Source: Polynucleobacter sp. HIN7 (GTDB lineage Bacteria; Pseudomonadota; Gammaproteobacteria; Burkholderiales; Burkholderiaceae). Taken from it: 64,000 bases of DNA. The translations under genes were made by a program, and so were the position numbers. Below, one piece after another: positions 8,522-16,734 of this stretch (the stretch's first letter is position 1; each line of letters opens with the position of its first letter). The stretch is taken from the NCBI RefSeq assembly GCF_030297595.1, contig NZ_AP028138.1, positions 1,731,158 to 1,795,157 on the forward strand, read 5' to 3'. The notes below the pieces were generated by a model, which was not told the DNA's origin, did no database searches, and worked only from the letters and a program-made list of their open reading frames with translations.

Positions 8522-10479
8522 GGTAGTTCACTCAATACGGCAGTTTTAGGGGCAATCACTCCCAGGCGTTGTTTCATGGGAGTGGTTTGTCCATCCATTA
8601 AAAGTGAATAGTAGCTCGCATTGGCGAGTACATTCTTCACATAAGTACGTGTCTCATTAAAGGGAATCGATTCCACAAAAATTGCTCCTTCAGTGGATTG
8701 GTTTAATCTCTCTCGCCACGATTTTGGCCGTGATGGGCCGGCATTGTAGGCGGCAGACGCCAATACCCAAGAGTCATCAAGGTCTTTTAAAACCATATTT
8801 AAGTAATGGCTTCCCAAGGTCAAATTTGTTTGCGTTTCTTTGAGACGTTCATTGGTATAGGAATTCATACCGATTTTCTTAGCAACATACTTGGCGGTAT
8901 TGGGCATCACCTGCATCAAACCCGAAGCGCCCACTGATGATGAGGCGTTGGTAATGAACCGAGACTCTTGACGGATCAAACCATAAGCCCAGGCTAAGTT
9001 CAAGTCGATGTTTTTAGCAATTGGACTGAGTTGATCTTTAAAGGGCGTTGGATAACGCAGGGCAAAATCATGCTCGCCTTTGGTACGATCGGCCGTATTG
9101 ACCGTACGATCATATAAATGGATGCGTTTGGCATATTCTGCAGCGGCTAATAACTGGCGATCGCTCATGCCACGTAACTCCCAGTTCCATTCACGATTTC
9201 CTTCAAAGCGAAGGTTCATGGCATAAAAACGCTCAGCCCGAGTAAACCCAGGGCGCTTACCCATCTCCTTAATTTCCCCGTCGCTAACTTTCACTTTGGG
9301 CGGAATCACAATAGGCTTACCCAACTCCTCGCGGGCTAACTGTCCATAAAAATTAAATTGGTCTTCCAGCAACTGAAACTGCACATTGGCTTTCTCTGGA
9401 TCGCCCAACTCTTTTAATGATCTGCCGTACCAATAAGTCCACGCTGGATCGCGTTCGCGAACGACCGGATTCATGGATTCAATCGACTCGCGCACCAGCT
9501 GCCAATCGTGAGCCCGTAAAGCCGTACGAACTTTCCATTCCTGAGTTTCTGCGGATAGTAAGGAATTAAAGCCCAATTGCTGTTGACGCCGATAGGCATC
9601 GTATGCGTTGCGATCTAAGCGTTTTGCTAAAAATTGCCCAATCACACCCCATGCCATCGCTTGATCTTCTTTGCTATAGCGCAAGCTAGTTTGCAAGAAG
9701 TCACGATACGTTTTAGTTGAGTCTGCTCTTGCGCTACGCACTATGCTAGCAATCGGATCCTCTCCGCCGATGCGTCGCCCTGCGGTTTCAAAATTCATTT
9801 CAGCAGCAGCGCGACCAAGCGCTCTTGCCTGAGAGTTGGATAGACCATTTGCCTGGACTAATGCAGGCACCAACTCTTGGCAAGCAGACCCAAACTGGCG
9901 AGGATCAACCATGATTTTGAGTGTATCTTGACCAACACGCTTTGCGTCCTCTTGCTTTATCAGCCGTGAATGAAGCGCATAACACTTCACATTCGTATCG
10001 TCATCCAAAACAAACTTTGGATACTCTCGATCAAATTGGGTCCAATCTTTTCGCTTGCCAAGAACTAGCAGCCAATCGTTACGCATGCGATCACCAATCG
10101 CAGTCCCCTCATAGGTTTTTAGAAAAGCCCCAACCTCTTCGTCGACCGAGGAATCTGCCCGCGCCTCATTTCCCCTATCAAACATTTGGGGTTTGATTCG
10201 AAAATACCTCACATAATCCGTATCCGGATAGTTACTTAATTGCGCTGAGAGCTGTTGGGTTTTTGGTACATCATTACGCCGTGCAGCATCGCGTAGCTCA
10301 ATAAATAATTTATCAGCTTCTGTGATCTCAAAAGGAGTTGGCTGACCTTGGGAGGATTTGTTGAGATTTGGCTTTTTAGCAAAGCCACTTTCCCAGGCTC
10401 CCAAGCAAAGTACTAGGATTGCAAAAAGAAGAAAATGCTTGATCGGAGGTTTTGGCATAAAAGCAAAATTTTGGGTCAT
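8518..10479 (-). CDS. slt: soluble lytic murein transglycosylase
   Basis: Periplasmic enzyme that cleaves peptidoglycan to 1,6-anhydro-muropeptides. The 653 aa start with a signal peptide (hydrophobic core FLLFAILVLCLGAW). A long alpha-helical superhelix occupies most of the protein. The C-terminal catalytic domain shows the GLIRQESRF motif with the catalytic Glu, then GASGLMQVMPNTAKYVA and AAYNAGPSR. A second ATG seven codons in would start directly at the signal peptide and may be the real one. The AmpG-like transporter at 19-20 kb would import the products for recycling. Confidence 0.93.
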   Translation of the reverse strand: MTQNFAFMPKPPIKHFLLFAILVLCLGAWESGFAKKPNLNKSSQGQPTPFEITEADKLFIELRDAARRNDVPKTQQLSAQLSNYPDTDYVRYFRIKPQMFDRGNEARADSSVDEEVGAFLKTYEGTAIGDRMRNDWLLVLGKRKDWTQFDREYPKFVLDDDTNVKCYALHSRLIKQEDAKRVGQDTLKIMVDPRQFGSACQELVPALVQANGLSNSQARALGRAAAEMNFETAGRRIGGEDPIASIVRSARADSTKTYRDFLQTSLRYSKEDQAMAWGVIGQFLAKRLDRNAYDAYRRQQQLGFNSLLSAETQEWKVRTALRAHDWQLVRESIESMNPVVRERDPAWTYWYGRSLKELGDPEKANVQFQLLEDQFNFYGQLAREELGKPIVIPPKVKVSDGEIKEMGKRPGFTRAERFYAMNLRFEGNREWNWELRGMSDRQLLAAAEYAKRIHLYDRTVNTADRTKGEHDFALRYPTPFKDQLSPIAKNIDLNLAWAYGLIRQESRFITNASSSVGASGLMQVMPNTAKYVAKKIGMNSYTNERLKETQTNLTLGSHYLNMVLKDLDDSWVLASAAYNAGPSRPKSWRERLNQSTEGAIFVESIPFNETRTYVKNVLANASYYSLLMDGQTTPMKQRLGVIAPKTAVLSELP

Positions 10480-10508
10480 TTTGTTATTTTCACCCGATAA
10501 TAAGTGCC

Positions 10509-11126
10509 ATGCATACCCCTATTCATCAAATTCGACAGGATCTTTTGAGGCGGCGCACGTCATTTGCTCAATCCCCCGAATTTGATCCTGCATATGCCCA
10601 TTTTTTATCGTATTTCAGTCAATTTCTACTTCAAGAAGCAGGGGCATATCAATCCATTGCATTTTGCTGGCCTTATCGTGACGAACTTGATCTACGCGAG
10701 CCCCTGCGTGAATGGCGATCCTCAAACCCGAATCGATACCTCCTATTACCCAAAGTTAGACCCGATCGGCAATTAAGCTTTTATACCTGGTCGGACTCTG
10801 ACCCCCTGATTCTCAATACCTATGGGATTGCGGAACCCGATCCGACTGCAAGCGGTGTGCAAAGCAAGACCCCCGACTGCATCCTGATTCCCTGTGTTGG
10901 GTGGCTCAATTATCAGAACCAATACTGGCGGCTTGGCTATGGAGGAGGTTATTTTGATCGTACCATTGCTTCCTTGAAGCAGACGGGGCATCGATTCACA
11001 ACGATTGGCATCGCATTTGACTGGCAGGCACTAGATCTTGATCGCTGGACCCCCGAGGTTCATGATCAGGCGCTTGATTTGGTGGTCACAAACTTTGGTA
11101 TCTATCGAAGCTCGATTAAGTCTTAG
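10509..11126 (+). CDS. 5-formyltetrahydrofolate cyclo-ligase family protein
   Basis: ATP-dependent conversion of 5-formyl-THF to 5,10-methenyl-THF, feeding the one-carbon pool used by the neighbouring metF. The 205-residue protein shows an N-terminal Arg-rich region, FCWPYRDELDLR, LLPKVRPDR, and the typical LGYGGGYFDRTIA motif near residue 150. In many proteobacteria the 6S RNA gene precedes this gene, but only 29 bp separate it from divergent slt here, so 6S RNA is not at this site. GATAAT lies about 8 bp before the ATG. Its 3' end overlaps metF by 11 bp in convergent orientation. Confidence 0.9.
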   Translation: MHTPIHQIRQDLLRRRTSFAQSPEFDPAYAHFLSYFSQFLLQEAGAYQSIAFCWPYRDELDLREPLREWRSSNPNRYLLLPKVRPDRQLSFYTWSDSDPLILNTYGIAEPDPTASGVQSKTPDCILIPCVGWLNYQNQYWRLGYGGGYFDRTIASLKQTGHRFTTIGIAFDWQALDLDRWTPEVHDQALDLVVTNFGIYRSSIKS

Positions 11127-11958
11127 ATGCTTGGTCCAATTGTAGATTCTGAGCAATACGAATCACGGGCTCTGCTTGGTTTAGCGAGTAAAAATGTAGT
11201 CCAGGCACTCCAGCAACGATAAGTTGCTCGCACAATGCGCTCACCACATCCTCGCCAAAGGCTTTAATCGAAGCGCTGTCATCGCCGTATGCCAAAAGAC
11301 GCAGACGAATCCAGCGCGGTATTTCTGCGCCGCATGCATCTGAAAAACGTAGCAATTGGGTACTACTGGTAATCGGCATAATGCCGGCAACCACAGGCAC
11401 ATCAACACCTAATTGATAAGCATCATCTACAAACCGAAAATACGCATCGCTGTTAAAAAAGTATTGGGTAATTGCTGAGTTAGCGCCCGCCTTAATTTTT
11501 TGGGCAAAGTAGGCGACATCCTTGCTGGGCGACTGCGCCTGCGGATGGGTCTCGGGATAAGCGGCTACCTCAATATGAAACCAGTCACCGGTCTCTTGGC
11601 GAATAAATTCCACTAACTGATTGGCATGCTGCAGCTCACCGTATTGCCCCATGCCAGAAGGTAAATCACCACGTAAGGCCACAATTCGTTTGATACCCAA
11701 GGCCTTGTATTGTGCAAGAAGTTTCCCAATTAATTCCTTAGAGCTACCCACACACGATAAATGAGGAGCTACTACCTCTCCCGCCCGATGAATTGCCTCA
11801 ACGGTCTGCAAGGTTCCCGATTGAGTCGAACCGCCCGCACCAAAGGTCACCGAATAAAAGGCGGGCTGCAGTGCCGCTGTGATTCGCTCTCGCGTTTGCA
11901 ACAAGCGTGCCTCCCCCTCCGGGGTTTTGGGGGGGAAGAACTCGACGCTTAATTCCAT
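11116..11958 (-). CDS. metF: 5,10-methylenetetrahydrofolate reductase
   Basis: FAD enzyme that makes 5-methyl-THF, the methyl donor for methionine synthase. The 280-residue TIM-barrel protein begins MELSVEFFPPKTPEGEA with the conserved catalytic Glu, then FYSVTFGAGGST and CVGSSKELI, and LRGD in the middle. Length matches bacterial MetF (~280-300). It lies 18 bp after ahcY on the same strand and is therefore probably expressed from the ahcY leader with its SAH riboswitch, which would couple methyl-group supply to SAH removal. Confidence 0.95.
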   Translation of the reverse strand: MELSVEFFPPKTPEGEARLLQTRERITAALQPAFYSVTFGAGGSTQSGTLQTVEAIHRAGEVVAPHLSCVGSSKELIGKLLAQYKALGIKRIVALRGDLPSGMGQYGELQHANQLVEFIRQETGDWFHIEVAAYPETHPQAQSPSKDVAYFAQKIKAGANSAITQYFFNSDAYFRFVDDAYQLGVDVPVVAGIMPITSSTQLLRFSDACGAEIPRWIRLRLLAYGDDSASIKAFGEDVVSALCEQLIVAGVPGLHFYSLNQAEPVIRIAQNLQLDQASKT

Positions 11959-11976
11959 AGCAAACCCTTTAGCTTT

Positions 11977-13416
11977 TTAATAACGATAAGTTTCGGGCTT
12001 AAATGGGCCTTCTTTCTTAACGCCAATGTAAGCCGCTTGTTGATCCGAAAGCTCCGTTAACTGTGCGTTCAATTTCTTCAGTTGCAAACGAGCAACTTTT
12101 TCATCTAAATGCTTAGGCAAGGTATAGACCCCAACAGGATATTTATTCGTCCCTGCCGCACCCCAGAGCTCGATCTGTGCAATCACTTGATTGGCAAACG
12201 AAGAGCTCATGACATACGAAGGGTGTCCAGTACCGCAGCCTAAGTTCACTAAACGGCCCTTGGCCAAAATAATCAGGCGCTTTTCTGGAAGACCGTTGGC
12301 CGCTGGGAAGATCACGTGGTCAACCTGTGGCTTAATTTCTTCCCATTGGTATTTTTCAATACTAGCAATATCAATTTCGTTATCAAAGTGGCCGATATTG
12401 CACACAATCGCCTGGTCTTTCATCTTCTTCATATGATCGTGCGTAATAACGTGATAGTTACCAGTGGCAGTCACAAAAATATCGGCTTTGTCGGCGGCAT
12501 ACTCCATCGTGACTACGCGATATCCTTCCATCGCGGCCTGAAGCGCACAGATTGGATCAACCTCTGTAACCCATACTTGAGCTGAGAGGGCTCGCAATGC
12601 TTGTGCAGAGCCTTTACCCACATCACCATAACCAGCCACAACGGCAATCTTGCCGGCAATCATCACGTCAGTTGCGCGCTTAATTGCATCGACTAAGGAT
12701 TCGCGGCAGCCGTACAAATTATCAAATTTGCTCTTAGTAACTGAGTCATTGACGTTAATGGCTGGGAAATGCAATTCGCCTTTGGCGTGCATTTGATAAA
12801 GACGATGCACACCCGTTGTGGTTTCTTCGGTAACGCCGTTAATCTTCGCTAACCGAGTTGAGTACCATGTTGGATCGATCGCCAATTTACTCTTAATCGC
12901 CGCAAAGAGAATACGTTCCTCTTCGCTCGTTGGATGGTTCAGAACGGCTTGGTCTTTTTCAGCCTTACTGCCTAGGTGTAGCAACAGGGTTGCGTCACCA
13001 CCGTCATCCAAGATCATATTGCTGTATCCACCATCGGCCCACTCAAAGATCTTATGAGTGAAATCCCAATACTGCTCGAGGGTCTCACCTTTAATCGCAA
13101 ATACTGGGGTGCCATTCGCAGCGATCGCGGCAGCAGCATGGTCTTGTGTTGAAAAAATATTACATGATGCCCAGCGCACTTCGGCACCCAAGGCCTCAAG
13201 CGTTTCAATCAGAACCGCAGTTTGAATGGTCATGTGTAGCGATCCGGTGATGCGCGCGCCGCGCAATGGCTGCTTGGCGGCAAACTCTTCACGAATCGCC
13301 ATCAAACCAGGCATCTCGGTTTCTGCAATTTTGATTTCTTTACGGCCAAAGTCGGCTAAGCCAATATCGGCAATTGCAAAATCGCCATTTAACTTTAAAT
13401 CAGCAACGGTATTCAT
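11977..13416 (-). CDS. ahcY: adenosylhomocysteinase (SAH hydrolase)
   Basis: NAD-dependent hydrolysis of S-adenosylhomocysteine to adenosine and homocysteine, clearing the inhibitor left by methyltransferases. The 479-residue protein shows the substrate-domain segment [18 protein letters not shown], the NAD-binding [25 protein letters not shown] and the C-terminal KPETYRY. Length fits the long form of the family with its extra insert. The ATG is preceded by GGAG at a 6-nt spacing, and the 150-nt leader carries an SAH riboswitch (see separate entry). metF follows after 18 bp. Confidence 0.97.
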   Translation of the reverse strand: MNTVADLKLNGDFAIADIGLADFGRKEIKIAETEMPGLMAIREEFAAKQPLRGARITGSLHMTIQTAVLIETLEALGAEVRWASCNIFSTQDHAAAAIAANGTPVFAIKGETLEQYWDFTHKIFEWADGGYSNMILDDGGDATLLLHLGSKAEKDQAVLNHPTSEEERILFAAIKSKLAIDPTWYSTRLAKINGVTEETTTGVHRLYQMHAKGELHFPAINVNDSVTKSKFDNLYGCRESLVDAIKRATDVMIAGKIAVVAGYGDVGKGSAQALRALSAQVWVTEVDPICALQAAMEGYRVVTMEYAADKADIFVTATGNYHVITHDHMKKMKDQAIVCNIGHFDNEIDIASIEKYQWEEIKPQVDHVIFPAANGLPEKRLIILAKGRLVNLGCGTGHPSYVMSSSFANQVIAQIELWGAAGTNKYPVGVYTLPKHLDEKVARLQLKKLNAQLTELSDQQAAYIGVKKEGPFKPETYRY

Positions 13417-13420
13417 GAAT

Positions 13421-13488
13421 AGCTCCAGCTAAAGAACGCCAGCGGAGCCAATAGTGACTCGCTAACCGCCAGCATTCGGGTTAGCGAG
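13421..13488 (-). promoter_or_regulatory. candidate expression platform of the ahcY SAH riboswitch
   Basis: Two hairpins follow the aptamer. CTCGCTAAC (13480-13488, minus strand) pairs perfectly with GTTAGCGAG (13458-13466) across a 13-nt loop; its 5' arm shares bases with the aptamer's pseudoknot strand, so the two folds exclude each other. Further down GCTCC (13444-13448) can pair with GGAGC (13422-13426), which contains the ahcY Shine-Dalgarno sequence. That the first switch controls exposure of the second is inference. Confidence 0.5.
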
Positions 13489-13569
13489 CGCAGTTGCAAT
13501 GAAGTTACTAAGTAACTCCCCTTCAAGCCTGGGGGGCGACGATGCGCCCCTTGCAACGCTCCTTGAAGG
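13481..13569 (-). promoter_or_regulatory. S-adenosylhomocysteine (SAH) riboswitch upstream of ahcY-metF
   Basis: On the minus strand the leader reads CCTTCAAG-GAGCGTTGCAAG, a GC-rich hairpin, CCCAGGCTTGAAGG, and later GCGCTCGCTAA. CCTTCAAG pairs with CTTGAAGG as P1. GAGCGT can pair with the distal GCGCTC as the pseudoknot, and the GCNTTGCAAG / CCCAGGCT elements match the SAH riboswitch consensus as I recall it. SAH riboswitches are known upstream of ahcY in beta- and gammaproteobacteria and switch expression on when SAH is high. The element begins about 10 nt after a TACAAT -10-like box at 13580-13585. Confidence 0.85.
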
Positions 13570-13579
13570 AATTGCCTAA

Positions 13580-13585
13580 ATTGTA
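13580..13585 (-). promoter_or_regulatory. candidate -10 box (TACAAT) for ahcY-metF
   Basis: TACAAT on the minus strand, placed so that transcription would start within a few bases of the SAH aptamer's 5' end. No convincing -35 hexamer is visible; it would overlap the metK 3' end. Confidence 0.35.
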
Positions 13586-13597
13586 ATCAATTTTGGG

Positions 13598-14764
13598 CTA
13601 GAGGCCTGCGCCAGCCTTCAAAGCAGCCGCCTTGTCCTTGCGCTCCCATGTGAATTCAGGCTCCTCGCGGCCAAAATGGCCATATGCAGCGGTCTTTTTA
13701 TAAATAGGCCGCAAGAGATCAAGCATTTTCACAATACCCTTCGGACGCAGATCAAAATGCTCAGATACAAGTTTTGCAATCTGCTCATCCGCAATCTTGC
13801 CAGTACCAAAGGTGCTAACCATCACCGATGTAGGACGAGCCACACCAATCGCATACGAGATCTGAATGAGGCATTTACTTGCCAGACCTGCAGCGACTAC
13901 ATTCTTAGCTACATAGCGGCCAGCGTAGGCAGCCGATCGATCCACCTTAGACGGATCTTTCCCAGAAAATGCACCGCCACCGTGAGGAGCTGCGCCACCG
14001 TAAGTATCCACAATAATTTTGCGTCCGGTGAGACCGCAATCGCCTTGGGGGCCGCCAATCACAAAACGACCGGTTGGGTTTACTAAATATTTAATATCGC
14101 CCTTGATTAAATGCTTAGGTAAAACGGGTTTGATAATTTCTTCAATCACCGCTTCACGTAATTTCTCCAAAGGAATATCCGCAGCATGCTGTGTCGATAG
14201 CACTACCGTATCAATCGAGTCAGGCTTTCCATCGACATAGCGCAAGGTCACTTGGGATTTTGCATCGGGGCGTAGCCAATTTAGACGCCCATCGCGACGC
14301 AATTGAGATTGGCGCTCGACTAGACGGTGCGACAAATAAATTGGAAGGGGCATTAACTCAGGGGTCTCATCGCAGGCATAACCAAACATTAATCCCTGAT
14401 CGCCTGCACCTTGATCTAAGCCATCATCGTGCGCTTTATCAACACCTTGCGCAATGTCTGGACTTTGTTTGTCATAAGCCACCAAAACTGCGCAGCCTTT
14501 GTAATCGATGCCGTATTCAGTGTTGTCATAGCCAATCTCGCGCAGGGTATTGCGTGCGACTTGAATGTAATCAACATTAGCATTGGTGGTAATTTCACCA
14601 GCGAGAACTACTAAGCCAGTATTACAAAGTGTCTCAGCGGCAACACGCGCCTTTGGATCTTGTGCCAAGATCGCATCTAAGATTGAATCTGAGATTTGGT
14701 CTGCAACTTTATCGGGATGTCCCTCAGAAACCGATTCTGAGGTAAAGAAATAATCATTAGCCAT
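13598..14764 (-). CDS. metK: S-adenosylmethionine synthase
   Basis: Makes SAM from methionine and ATP. The protein starts [19 protein letters not shown] and includes [12 protein letters not shown], the phosphate-binding [14 protein letters not shown] and a C-terminal region ending KAGAGL; 388 aa matches the family. I start at the second in-frame ATG because GGAG sits 6 nt before it; the ATG four codons upstream overlaps that same Shine-Dalgarno sequence. The 5' leader contains a SAM-II-like aptamer and an alternative helix (separate entries), suggesting feedback by the product. It lies directly upstream of the ahcY leader on the same strand but appears to be a separate unit. Confidence 0.97.
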   Translation of the reverse strand: MANDYFFTSESVSEGHPDKVADQISDSILDAILAQDPKARVAAETLCNTGLVVLAGEITTNANVDYIQVARNTLREIGYDNTEYGIDYKGCAVLVAYDKQSPDIAQGVDKAHDDGLDQGAGDQGLMFGYACDETPELMPLPIYLSHRLVERQSQLRRDGRLNWLRPDAKSQVTLRYVDGKPDSIDTVVLSTQHAADIPLEKLREAVIEEIIKPVLPKHLIKGDIKYLVNPTGRFVIGGPQGDCGLTGRKIIVDTYGGAAPHGGGAFSGKDPSKVDRSAAYAGRYVAKNVVAAGLASKCLIQISYAIGVARPTSVMVSTFGTGKIADEQIAKLVSEHFDLRPKGIVKMLDLLRPIYKKTAAYGHFGREEPEFTWERKDKAAALKAGAGL

Positions 14765-14770
14765 TCTATT

Positions 14771-14861
14771 CTCCATTTAATTAAGCACTGACAACACCAC
14801 GTGCCGGGGAATACAACGGCGACGCTTTAGCAGATTTTTTTAATTCGCCCCGCAAGTTGTC
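14771..14861 (-). promoter_or_regulatory. candidate expression platform of the metK leader (anti-aptamer helix versus RBS masking)
   Basis: Minus-strand ATTCCCC (14806-14812) has two possible partners: the aptamer's GGGG plus AAT (14843-14851), and the Shine-Dalgarno segment GGAGAAT (14768-14774, six of seven pairs). In addition GACAAC in the aptamer loop (14856-14861) is complementary to GTTGTC (14790-14795). Without ligand the long helix could form and leave the ribosome site open; with SAM bound, ATTCCCC is freed to mask it. The pairings are visible in the sequence; the mechanism is inference. Confidence 0.45.
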
Positions 14862-14878
14862 TTTAACTCGGCGAATAA
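14821..14878 (-). promoter_or_regulatory. candidate SAM-II-type riboswitch aptamer in the metK leader
   Basis: On the minus strand ATTCGCC (14870-14876) pairs with GGCGAAT (14843-14849) as P1. The loop holds GAGTTAAAGAC and then TTGCGG just before the 3' arm of P1. An A-rich linker follows, then CTGCTAAAGCGTC (14821-14833). This order (P1, UUAA loop, UUGC, A-rich strand, GCUAAA tail) matches SAM-II aptamers. GAC in the loop can pair with the final GUC, and GCGG with CUGC, giving the H-type pseudoknot. One loop U of the known binding core is G here. Location before metK supports the assignment, but it was made by eye. Confidence 0.65.
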
Positions 14879-14882
14879 CCAA

Positions 14883-14912
14883 ATTCTATCGCATCTATGG
14901 ACTGGCCGCCAA
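14883..14912 (-). promoter_or_regulatory. candidate metK promoter (TTGGCG-18-TAGAAT)
   Basis: On the minus strand TTGGCG (14907-14912) is followed after 18 bp by TAGAAT (14883-14888), a reasonable sigma-70 promoter. Initiation about 7 nt downstream would fall at the first base of aptamer helix P1, which fits SAM-II leaders that begin close to the transcript end. Confidence 0.5.
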
Positions 14913-14942
14913 ATCGCATAGTGAATTGAATATCATTAGCAA

Positions 14943-15803
14943 ATGTCACAGTGGGCTTTGAATTTCATTCTAAAAGGTATCGCCAGTCTCCCCTTGAGTT
15001 TGGCTCAGATTCTGGGTGGCTTGGGCGGAATGATGGCCTATACCTTTTCCTCTCATTTTCGTGGCTTATTTCAAGAAAACTATCGCCATGCGATGCAACT
15101 TCATGGCAAGACAACTCATCCATGGAAAGCGGCTGCAGCCTCTGGCATGCTTTTTATCGACAGCCTTTGGATCTGGCATAACCCCCAAAAAGCACTTTCA
15201 CGCGCTCACATTCAAGACTGGAGCCCAGTCGATCAAGCAGTTCAAGAGGGCAAGGGCTTGGTGATGCTCACACCCCATCTTGGCGGCTTTGAAATCATTC
15301 CCCGCATATTGGCCAATCATTTCCCGGCCACCATCTTGTATCGGCCGGCCCGTCAAGAATGGTTAAATCATCTGATCGAAGAGCAACGCGCCTATCCCAA
15401 TATGCACTTTGTACCCACCAATCTGCAAGGAGTACGAAAAATGGTCAAAGCCCTTCAAGAGAGTGAGGCGATTGGCATTCTTCCAGATCAGGTGCCCAGT
15501 GGCGGTGATGGGGTGTGGGTAAAGTTTTTTAATCGCTATGCTTACACGACCCCACTGCCCGCTCGCTTAGCGAATCGCAATCAAACCCCTGTCATCTTGT
15601 TTTCAGCCATTCGCAAATCGCTTGGCCAAGGCTGGATCATTAAAGCGCAACGCCTAAAGGCATTTTCAGAGGATCCCTATCAGGCGGCCACTCAAATGAA
15701 CGAGGCGATTGAAGCAGTTATTCTTGAGGCTCCAGAGCAATTTATTTGGTCGTACAACCGTTATAAACACCCCGAGGGCGCCGAGCTTCCGCCCCAAGAC
15801 TAA
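14943..15803 (+). CDS. lipid A biosynthesis acyltransferase (LpxL/HtrB family), first copy
   Basis: Inner-membrane acyltransferase adding a secondary acyl chain to lipid A. The 286-residue protein has an N-terminal hydrophobic stretch and the HX4E catalytic motif as TPHLGGFEI around residue 115, followed by ILYRPARQ and GILPDQVPSGGDGVW, all typical of the family. A second homologue starts 7 bp downstream, so the two are co-translated and likely add acyl chains at different positions. Which is LpxL and which is LpxM-like cannot be told from sequence alone. It is divergent from metK. Confidence 0.9.
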   Translation: MSQWALNFILKGIASLPLSLAQILGGLGGMMAYTFSSHFRGLFQENYRHAMQLHGKTTHPWKAAAASGMLFIDSLWIWHNPQKALSRAHIQDWSPVDQAVQEGKGLVMLTPHLGGFEIIPRILANHFPATILYRPARQEWLNHLIEEQRAYPNMHFVPTNLQGVRKMVKALQESEAIGILPDQVPSGGDGVWVKFFNRYAYTTPLPARLANRNQTPVILFSAIRKSLGQGWIIKAQRLKAFSEDPYQAATQMNEAIEAVILEAPEQFIWSYNRYKHPEGAELPPQD

Positions 15804-15810
15804 TCACTCG

Positions 15811-16710
15811 ATGAGCTGGCTACATACCCTCCTCAATTACATTGGCCTGAGCATTCTTAAGCTTTTTGCTTTCCTGCCCTACGCATGGACCGTTCAAATT
15901 GGGTACGGCCTCGGATCACTATTTGGGCGACTGCCTCACCAACGTAAATATGTTGTTCTTCGTAATTTAGAACTGTGTTTTCCAAATCTCACTACCGATC
16001 AACTACAAACCTTAGCTAATGAGCACTGGCGCCTATTGGGGCGTGCAGTGATTGAGCGCAGCCGTGTTTGGCTTGGCAGTGCAGAGCAAATTTTCTCGAT
16101 GGTCGACATTGAGACCGAAATTCCTTTAGGAGATAACAAACCTCGGATTTTGGTGATCCCCCACTTTGTCGGCTTTGAATGTGGATTCATGGCGCTCTCC
16201 GCCCTTGGGGAAAAAAATGGCTGGCAGCGTGGTGCTGGCTTTTATCAAAATATGAAGAACCCATTTTTCAATCAAAAAATTATTGAATGGCGTAATCGCT
16301 TCGGCGCGAAGTCTATCAATCGACAAAATAGACTTTTTGACTTAATTCGAGAAATTCGTAAAGGCAATTTTGTCGTCATTGCTCCCGATATTGATCTTGG
16401 TCCTAAAGACTCGGTTTTTGTACCCTTTTTTGGCATACCAACCAATACAATCACTGCAATATCGCGTCTAGCAAAAGCATGTGATGCGGAAGTATGTTTG
16501 ATGATCACAACACTGAATGCGGATAAGAGTAAATACATTTGCAAAATCCATAAAGCGCTGCCCAATTTTCCAAGCGATGATCCGGTGTCTGACACTGCTC
16601 GGCTAAATCAATACTTTGAAGAAGAAATTCGTAAACGCCCCGCTGAATACTATTGGGTTCATAAACGCTTTAAATATCGCCCTCCAGGCGAAGCAAGCTT
16701 GTATGATTAG
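15811..16710 (+). CDS. lipid A biosynthesis acyltransferase (LpxL/HtrB family), second copy
   Basis: Paralogue of the preceding gene, 299 aa, with an N-terminal membrane segment (SILKLFAFLPYAWTV) and the HX4E motif as IPHFVGFEC near residue 115. VIAPDIDLGPKDSVFVPFFG corresponds to the substrate-binding region. I start at the ATG 7 bp after the previous stop (MSWLHTLLNY); the open frame extends further upstream but only as out-of-frame overlap with the first copy. The order acyltransferase-acyltransferase-dapF suggests one envelope-biosynthesis operon. Confidence 0.9.
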   Translation: MSWLHTLLNYIGLSILKLFAFLPYAWTVQIGYGLGSLFGRLPHQRKYVVLRNLELCFPNLTTDQLQTLANEHWRLLGRAVIERSRVWLGSAEQIFSMVDIETEIPLGDNKPRILVIPHFVGFECGFMALSALGEKNGWQRGAGFYQNMKNPFFNQKIIEWRNRFGAKSINRQNRLFDLIREIRKGNFVVIAPDIDLGPKDSVFVPFFGIPTNTITAISRLAKACDAEVCLMITTLNADKSKYICKIHKALPNFPSDDPVSDTARLNQYFEEEIRKRPAEYYWVHKRFKYRPPGEASLYD

Positions 16711-16734
16711 TCTCACAGATACTAAACACGTGTT

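Noticed and set aside
10480-10508. 6S RNA (ssrS) expected before the 5-formyl-THF cyclo-ligase gene
   Set aside because: Only 29 bp separate the divergent slt and cyclo-ligase genes, too short for a ~180-nt 6S RNA.
15709-15810. N-terminal extension of the second LpxL-type gene
   Set aside because: These 34 codons overlap the first copy out of frame and do not resemble the family's N-terminus; the ATG at 15811 fits better.
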